Assembly (NCBI GenBank): GCA_910588225.1 | Contig: CAJUQT010000051.1 | Coordinates: 1 to 27,680, forward strand | Length of the DNA: 27,680 nt | DNA from: an uncultured Acetatifactor sp. | Lineage (GTDB): Bacteria > Bacillota > Clostridia > Lachnospirales > Lachnospiraceae | Direction: 5' to 3' | Shown here: piece after piece, positions 22,420-27,680 of the stretch | How the letters are laid out: each line of letters opens with the position of its first letter | How positions within the stretch are numbered: the stretch's first letter is position 1 | Notes under the pieces: model-generated | The model's input: the letters and a program-made list of their open reading frames with translations, nothing else | The model's database searches: none | Told to the model about the DNA's origin: nothing | Translations under genes and position numbers: made by a program

Positions 22420-24198
22420 TCAGACATAATTCTCCGCCTGCGCCTCGAACATTTTCCGATACAGGCTTCCTTCCTTTTTCATCAGTTCCCCATGAGGTGC
22501 AAAATCTGCCACTTTGCCTCCGTCAATCACCAGAATCCTGTCGCAGAACACACTGGAAGACATTCTGTGAGAAATGTAGAAAGCGGTCTTGCCGCCGGCC
22601 AGCTCGTTAAAGTTCTCATAGATCTCCGCCTCCGCCAGAGGATCAAGCGCGCTGGTAGGTTCGTCCAGGATTATCAGCGAAGCGTCCTTATACAGTGCCC
22701 TTGCAATGGCTACCTTCTGCTGCTGACCGCCGGAGAGCTCGGTCCCCTCCTCGTCATAGGCTTTGCCCAGAAGCGTGAGAAGTCCTTTGGGCAGTTCCTC
22801 CATTTTCTCTGACAGCCCAACCTGAGCCACCAGCTTCTTCACCCTTTCTCCATCCTGCCCCACTTCCCGGCAGCTGATATTTTCTTCTATTGTAAAATTG
22901 AAGAGACGGTAATCCTGAAATACCGCGGCCAGCTGGGCCATATAAGAGGCATAATCATATTCCTGGATATCCCTTCCGTTTACCAGAATCCTGCCGCTGC
23001 AAGGCTGATACAGACGGCACAGCAGCTTAATCAGCGTAGTCTTGCCCGCGCCGTTCAGTCCCACCACGGCAATTTTCTCTCCTTTTTTCACAGAAAAGCT
23101 CACCTGATCCAGCACCTTTTTCTCACTGCCCGGATAAGTAAAGTCCACATTTTCGAAGATAATGCTTTCCACCGGGCTGGAAAAGGCCGCTCCCTCCAGA
23201 GCTTCCTGCTCGTCCGGCAGCTCCATCAGCTCCATAAAGGGGTCCAGAAATCCCAGCAGCTGTCCCAGCCGGATCACCGCCTCGCCGAATCCGGTAATAT
23301 TGGTGGAAAACTGCACTGCCGCATTGACATACATGGTAAAGGAACCCAGCCCAATACGTCCGCCGAACAAGTCCGTAATCACCCGCAGCCCCACATAACC
23401 ATAGGAAATCGCCGCCTGCAGGTCATTGATCACACTATACAATCCCATGTAGAAGCCTTCCTGTCTGCGGTAGCTGCCAAAAGTCTCTGTCATGTCCCTG
23501 TTATACCAGGCCACCCGGTCTGCCAACATACCTGACATATCGTACAGTCGAATATCTTTTTGTGCCTTATCGTCAAACGCCATATTGACATAATATCCGT
23601 ACCGACGGTTTATGGGCAGAATCATCTGGTGAATTTTCTGCATCTGAACGGAAAGTCTCCTCTGCAGCAGGAGCATCACCCCGATTAAAACCAGCAGGAT
23701 TCCCACCAGAACCGGACTTAGAGTCACCATAATCACTGTCAGCCCCAACAGAGTACTTCCCTTCTGCAGCAGTTCCGCCAGACCGGTAATCATATTCAGC
23801 ATAGCCTCCTGGTTCAGAAAGGCAAACGCGGCTCTCTCCTTCAAATCCAGATAATAAGGTTCCTCCAGCCTGGCATATGGCAGACTCATAACCTTTTCTC
23901 CCAACAGCTGCTCCATTTTCTGGCTGACATAGGGGTTCTGTACATCCATATACCGCTTCACGAATCGTGCAAACCAGGCAAAAAACAGATTAGACCCAAT
24001 CACCAATCCGCCGAAGAAGAGCAGTCTCCTGATTTCACAGGCACCCGTCAGCTCGTCAATCAGAAATTTCGGCAGTATTACATTCATTGCCACCTGTCCT
24101 CCGCTCATAAGCGTCTGTACAATCAGCATAAGAATGTAGGAAGGCGCCGTCTTCCAGGACAGGCGGAAAAATAATTTCAGTTTCTTTCCATTATTCAT
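22420..24198 (-). CDS. ABC exporter half-transporter, second subunit
   Basis: A 592-residue protein with a six-helix membrane domain (starting LFFRLSWKTAPSYILMLIV) followed by an ATPase domain with Walker A VGLNGAGKTT, Q loop AAVFQDYRLF, signature LSGGQQQKVAIARAL and Walker B LIILDEPTSALDP, all catalytic. ATG 24198 is chosen because GGAGGG lies about 9 bp upstream. It overlaps the stop of the preceding ABC gene by 8 bp (ATGAATAA), so translation is coupled. The two proteins most likely form a heterodimeric exporter. Their cargo (peptide, drug or lipid) is not evident, and no peptide precursor or modifying enzyme is nearby. Confidence 0.9.
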   Translation of the reverse strand: MNNGKKLKLFFRLSWKTAPSYILMLIVQTLMSGGQVAMNVILPKFLIDELTGACEIRRLLFFGGLVIGSNLFFAWFARFVKRYMDVQNPYVSQKMEQLLGEKVMSLPYARLEEPYYLDLKERAAFAFLNQEAMLNMITGLAELLQKGSTLLGLTVIMVTLSPVLVGILLVLIGVMLLLQRRLSVQMQKIHQMILPINRRYGYYVNMAFDDKAQKDIRLYDMSGMLADRVAWYNRDMTETFGSYRRQEGFYMGLYSVINDLQAAISYGYVGLRVITDLFGGRIGLGSFTMYVNAAVQFSTNITGFGEAVIRLGQLLGFLDPFMELMELPDEQEALEGAAFSSPVESIIFENVDFTYPGSEKKVLDQVSFSVKKGEKIAVVGLNGAGKTTLIKLLCRLYQPCSGRILVNGRDIQEYDYASYMAQLAAVFQDYRLFNFTIEENISCREVGQDGERVKKLVAQVGLSEKMEELPKGLLTLLGKAYDEEGTELSGGQQQKVAIARALYKDASLIILDEPTSALDPLAEAEIYENFNELAGGKTAFYISHRMSSSVFCDRILVIDGGKVADFAPHGELMKKEGSLYRKMFEAQAENYV

Positions 24199-26134
24199 GA
24201 CCATTTCCCTCCGCTCCCGCGATTCCCTCTCTGCCTCTTTCTCCCACAGCATCCGAGCTCTGCCCCTTCTGTTCCTCCCGGGAACAATTTCCGGACTGCC
24301 ATTTTTCGTCCCCTCCAGGCATAACCTGCGCATCCGGCTGTGTATAATATTTTCCCTGCACGGTAAACATCTCGTAATATCCGCCCCGGCGCGCCATCAG
24401 TTCTTCGTGGGTTCCGTATTCCTTCAATCCCTCTCCGTCAAAAAAAGCAATGTGATCACAGAACCGGGTACTGGCCAGTCGATGGGAAATATATACCGCC
24501 GTCTTCCCTTTCACAAGCTCGCTGAAATTCTCATAGATTTCCGCTTCCGCCAGAGGATCCAGCGCAGCCGTGGGCTCATCCATAATCACCATATTCGCAC
24601 CCTTATAAAGTGCCCTGGCTATGGCCAGCTTTTGATTCTGCCCGCCGGACAGCTGTGCGCCGTCCTCCTCGATGACTTTCAACATCATCTGCCCCGCCCT
24701 TTTCGGCAGCGCATTTACGGCCTCCGTCAGCCCCACCTGCGCCAGCACATTGGCCACCCGGCTGTCATCGATGCCCTCCAGTCGACCCGCCACATTTTCC
24801 CTCACTGTAAATGCCAGAATATTCACATCCTGGAACACGGCGGAGAACATGGAATACAATTCCTTTTTGTCAAATTCCGCTATGGGAATTCCGTTGATAC
24901 GGATCTCTCCCTCCGTCACATCGTACAGCCCCATCATGAGGCTTACAAGCGTGGTCTTACCCGCACCGTTGACACCCACTACAGCCAGACGCTCCCCTTT
25001 ATGGATGGTCAGATTCAGATGTCGGAAAATGTCCTTCTCCGATCCCGGATAGCGAAAGCTCACATCATCAAAGACAATTTCCAGTGTATCGCCCCTGACA
25101 GCCTGGCGGTCTCCTCCCTTCTCCCCCATATCCGTATCCAAAAAACGGTACAGCTCATGAACATACTGTCCCTCGTTCACCACAAAGCTCAGCTTCTCTG
25201 CTGCCTCCTTCAGATAGGCCGACAGTGTGAGTACCGCTGTGAGATACATGGAAAAGTCGGCTATGGACATACCATTTACCGTGCGGTTAATCAATGTACC
25301 GTAGATCAATATATCGCTTAAAAGCACCGTGGCCAGTCCCAGAAATCCCAGATGATATTCCTTTCCCGCCAGCAGTCGGTTCAACTTCCTATACACCCTG
25401 ATTTCCTCAGAGGCATTCTCCAGAATTCTCTTCTTCATTCCATACATCCGGATATCCTTGCCATAAGAAAAATCAGAAGTCACCCGATTATAATATCCCA
25501 CTCTGCGCCTCTGTCTGGCTTCCTCCTCTTTCCTCTCATAGCGAAAGCTGTGACTCCTGCGGCCAATCCACACGATGACCGCAAGGTTCAGGAGCAGCCC
25601 CAGCAGCACTGGTATGCTCAGACGGCCAATGAAAACGCTCAAACCTAAAGTCACAAGGAATACCGCCGGTATTTCATACAGCTTGTGATAGATTCCCTCC
25701 ACCCCATTGTCATTGCTTTGGGTTGCAATGAAAGCCTTTTCATACTTTTCATTAAAGACGGCATCTTCACAATGTGGATATGCCATCTCCATAATCTTGA
25801 CACAGGTAGCCTTCACATAGTCCAGTCTGAGCAGCGAAATCTGAGAATAGGGCATACGCAGTAAAAAAGTGCGCACAAATCCGAATATGCCCGCCAGAAC
25901 AAAATACCCTGCCGCGATGATCAGGACAGCTTCCGGTCTGGCCTGCTCTCCCTTCTGTAATTCTCCCAGAACCGCCTTCGGCAGCAGTACGGCCAGAAAA
26001 GGATAAACTGCAGCGGCAGCCGTATAAATCCCACAGAACAGAAATAATCTGGGGTTCTGTAAAGCCGCATTTCGCAGCATCCTCTTCAATGTCGCCTTAA
26101 GCGGATAAGATGTCTCTCCTTTTGAATGGTTCAT
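24191..26134 (-). CDS. ABC exporter half-transporter, first subunit
   Basis: A 647-residue protein: about six membrane helices (first at LFLFCGIYTAAAAVYPFLAV), then an ATPase with Walker A VGVNGAGKTT, Q loop SAVFQDVNIL, signature LSGGQNQKLAIARAL and Walker B MVIMDEPTAALDP. Both this and its partner keep the catalytic Glu, so neither ATP site looks degenerate. I chose ATG 26134 because GGAGG lies 5 bp upstream; an ATG at 26209 that overlaps the regulator gene would add 25 acidic residues and lacks a good site. After the ATPase domain there is an unusual hydrophilic tail of ~45 residues (QPDAQVMPGGDEKWQSGNCS onward), absent from its partner, partly because the reading frame runs into the next gene. 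Confidence 0.9.
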   Translation of the reverse strand: MNHSKGETSYPLKATLKRMLRNAALQNPRLFLFCGIYTAAAAVYPFLAVLLPKAVLGELQKGEQARPEAVLIIAAGYFVLAGIFGFVRTFLLRMPYSQISLLRLDYVKATCVKIMEMAYPHCEDAVFNEKYEKAFIATQSNDNGVEGIYHKLYEIPAVFLVTLGLSVFIGRLSIPVLLGLLLNLAVIVWIGRRSHSFRYERKEEEARQRRRVGYYNRVTSDFSYGKDIRMYGMKKRILENASEEIRVYRKLNRLLAGKEYHLGFLGLATVLLSDILIYGTLINRTVNGMSIADFSMYLTAVLTLSAYLKEAAEKLSFVVNEGQYVHELYRFLDTDMGEKGGDRQAVRGDTLEIVFDDVSFRYPGSEKDIFRHLNLTIHKGERLAVVGVNGAGKTTLVSLMMGLYDVTEGEIRINGIPIAEFDKKELYSMFSAVFQDVNILAFTVRENVAGRLEGIDDSRVANVLAQVGLTEAVNALPKRAGQMMLKVIEEDGAQLSGGQNQKLAIARALYKGANMVIMDEPTAALDPLAEAEIYENFSELVKGKTAVYISHRLASTRFCDHIAFFDGEGLKEYGTHEELMARRGGYYEMFTVQGKYYTQPDAQVMPGGDEKWQSGNCSREEQKGQSSDAVGERGREGIAGAEGNGHE

Positions 26135-26196
26135 TTCAACCTCCATTATTGTTCCGTCTCGAAATTCTCCTTCCTCTGCAGAGGAATCATTTTCAG

Positions 26197-27405
26197 CTAC
26201 ATGGTCCATGTCTGAAACTGTTCCCCAGTATGGACATTTCGGGACTGTTTCCGCAATTCTTCCTGCACCTGCGTCTCCCGCTCTTCTCTGGTCAGTGTCA
26301 GTTGCAGGATTCCCTGACTTACTTCTTCCAGCCCCTGTTTATTTACCTGATAATAAACCTTCTTTTTTTCTGTGGTCAGCTGTATCTCAATGAGAGACTG
26401 CGACATTAAGACTCCCAGATGATGCAGGACAGTGGCCGGAGTCAGTTCCAGCTCCTTTGCCATTTCCTGCAGGTAGCAGGGCTGCTCCACCAGCTGGCGA
26501 AGAATTTTCAGTCTGGTGGGATCCCCCAGCGCTTTCAGTCCGGCCAGAAGGTGTTCGTCATTATACAATTCTTCCTGCCTGGACTGATGCAGATAAAAGG
26601 TCTCAAGTCCCAGATGAAGATTAGCCTGAAATTGTGCCGTTTTCCCGGGCGTTTCTCTGAGCTGCAGCATAATCCGATCATACAGCATGACGGCCGGCGT
26701 AATCTGACCGATATTGTTCCCTTCGCAGGCAAGCCCCACCGCATTCAGCAGCCTCTCCACTTCCTCCGGATTTCTGAGTTTCTCCATGCAGGCCTCATAC
26801 CGTTCCTGCACAGATTTCAGACAGTCCCGCCCGATTTCCTCCGCAGGTCCCTGCAGGCTCCAGAGCTGTTCCATCACTTCCCGCCGCTCCGAGTACAGCC
26901 GCAGCAATTTGAACTTGTCCGCATCCGAGCCATCCCAACCCTCCAGCGCTGCCATCACATCCGAAAGTCCCCTGATGACAGGTTCCTCCGCCTCCGCAGA
27001 CTCCTGCGTTTCACTGCTCAGCATCCGCTGAAAAGCATCGTTCAGCATCTGTTCCAGCTCTTCTTCACAAGGATGCTCCTCCGCCTCCAGCACGAACTGC
27101 ATCTGGGTCAGAAAAGACATCATCGGCGGGTCATAGCTCCGCAGACTCTCCCTGTCCCGGGGTGTGGAATCCACATACCCCCCCAACAGAGAATATTGCT
27201 CCAGAATCGGCTGCAGCCTGGTCCGCATCGCCCCCCTGTAGCTCCGATAGGGAAGCAGAAATTCTTCCTTCTGTCTCCGGTTCCAGCTGTCGTTCTTATT
27301 CAGCCACTCTTCACTGTCCAGCGCATAAACGTAATTCATACATGCAAAAACTTCCTCCAGCCAGAAAGGCTCCGGCCGCACCGCCAGATTCCATTGTCCG
27401 CTCAT
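26197..27405 (-). CDS. Long ArsR-type winged-helix regulator with a large N-terminal domain
   Basis: A 402-residue protein. An ArsR-type winged helix sits near the C terminus (~283-365: LKALGDPTRLKILRQL, then LTPATVLHHLGVLMSQSLIE and a KKKVYYQV wing). Typical ArsR proteins are ~100 residues; here ~280 N-terminal residues, mainly helical and acidic, of unknown type precede it and may bind the ligand or form the dimer. The metal-binding Cys motif of ArsR/SmtB is absent. AGGAGG lies 9 bp before the ATG. It is first in an operon with two ABC exporter genes (the first starts 62 bp downstream), so it probably senses the exported compound and controls the operon. Confidence 0.85.
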   Translation of the reverse strand: MSGQWNLAVRPEPFWLEEVFACMNYVYALDSEEWLNKNDSWNRRQKEEFLLPYRSYRGAMRTRLQPILEQYSLLGGYVDSTPRDRESLRSYDPPMMSFLTQMQFVLEAEEHPCEEELEQMLNDAFQRMLSSETQESAEAEEPVIRGLSDVMAALEGWDGSDADKFKLLRLYSERREVMEQLWSLQGPAEEIGRDCLKSVQERYEACMEKLRNPEEVERLLNAVGLACEGNNIGQITPAVMLYDRIMLQLRETPGKTAQFQANLHLGLETFYLHQSRQEELYNDEHLLAGLKALGDPTRLKILRQLVEQPCYLQEMAKELELTPATVLHHLGVLMSQSLIEIQLTTEKKKVYYQVNKQGLEEVSQGILQLTLTREERETQVQEELRKQSRNVHTGEQFQTWTM

Positions 27406-27486
27406 TTGGGTTCTCCTCCTTATTATAGTTCCGTCTCATTCTGCTCTCATTCTGATTTCTACCGGTTTCTTTTTTAGAATATAATA

Positions 27487-27515
27487 GTTTTATCATATTG
27501 TTTTATGGCAGTCAA
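27487..27515 (-). promoter_or_regulatory. Promoter of the regulator-exporter operon
   Basis: On the minus strand TTGACT (27515-27510) and TAAAAC (27492-27487) are separated by 17 bp, 82 bp before the ATG. The region from 27470 to 27560 is strongly A/T-rich, as an UP element would be. TATTATATT just downstream offers an alternative -10. Confidence 0.55.
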
Positions 27516-27680
27516 GTATTTTTATACATTTTTAAATATTTGATTATTATAAAATACTTTATTCTTGTCTAATATCTTCTGCATGTAATACAATCATGGG
27601 ATAAATTCCAATTTTGTTTTTCGGGTAACTTCGCGTTTAACACACAACGAGCGGTGCTTTGTGCGAGGACTTTTATGATC

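Noticed and set aside
22420..24333. Longer start for the second ABC subunit (ATG 24333)
   Set aside because: The 45 added residues overlap the first ABC gene in another frame and are Arg/Glu-rich without homology. ATG 24198 has GGAGGG at good distance.
27616..27655. Short inverted repeat (CACAA/TTGTG region) near the right edge as a terminator or attachment site
   Set aside because: The arms are only 5 bp and no T-run or duplicated target is visible within the window.
1..27680. CRISPR arrays, tRNA/rRNA genes, intact insertion sequences
   Set aside because: No regularly spaced repeats of CRISPR length, no cloverleaf-like tRNA motif sets and no transposase with flanking inverted repeats were seen. 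The only mobile-type sequences are the decayed fragments listed.

Overview
The window looks like chromosome of a spore-forming gut-type Clostridia, most likely Lachnospiraceae. This is inferred from a SpoVT-type sporulation regulator, strong Gram-positive Shine-Dalgarno sequences (AGGAGG/GGAGG), lipoproteins with Firmicute-style lipoboxes, AddA rather than RecBCD, moderate GC, and decayed PD-(D/E)XK-type genes of a kind common in that family. There is no rRNA, tRNA, CRISPR array, intact insertion sequence or phage. Species cannot be named from the sequence alone.

Layout. At the left edge a plus-strand gene ends at 67 and is followed by a textbook terminator (74-98) and a decayed integrase tail (~105-233). 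A minus-strand gene (351-2339) fuses a phosphatidylglycerophosphate-synthase-like domain to a cardiolipin-synthase-like phospholipase D half. Next come a terminator, a 55-codon transposase-nuclease remnant, and a plus-strand response regulator / sensor kinase / lipoprotein operon (2763-6492). Asparagine synthetase (6740-8656) and spoVT (8794-9339) follow on plus, converging on a minus-strand nicotinate phosphoribosyltransferase (9365-10825). The minus-strand addA (11051-14851) has no addB beside it; upstream of it lies the scar of a nitrilase gene.

A minus-strand cluster (19970 down to 15213) holds a large solute-binding-like lipoprotein, a BlaI repressor and a BlaR1-type M56 membrane protease. 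It is preceded by five phased hexamers and a structured leader. A divergent Suv3-like RNA helicase (20383-22383) runs into a bidirectional terminator. The right end is a minus-strand operon of a long ArsR-type regulator and two ABC exporter half-transporters (27405 down to 22420).

How the parts may work together. The BlaI/M56 pair probably senses an envelope signal and controls itself through an 11-bp inverted repeat overlapping its promoter. The lipoprotein upstream may be the ligand-binding or envelope partner. Its promoter carries five xxxACA hexamers at exactly 11-bp intervals, the arrangement bound by OmpR/PhoP-family regulators. Related but weaker repeats precede the response-regulator gene and lie upstream of asnB, so the local two-component system is a candidate regulator of all three (inference). 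The ArsR-type protein probably controls the exporter pair.

A second theme is gene decay: four recognisable remnants (integrase tail, transposase-type nuclease, nitrilase, DUF1703-type nuclease) lie between intact operons.
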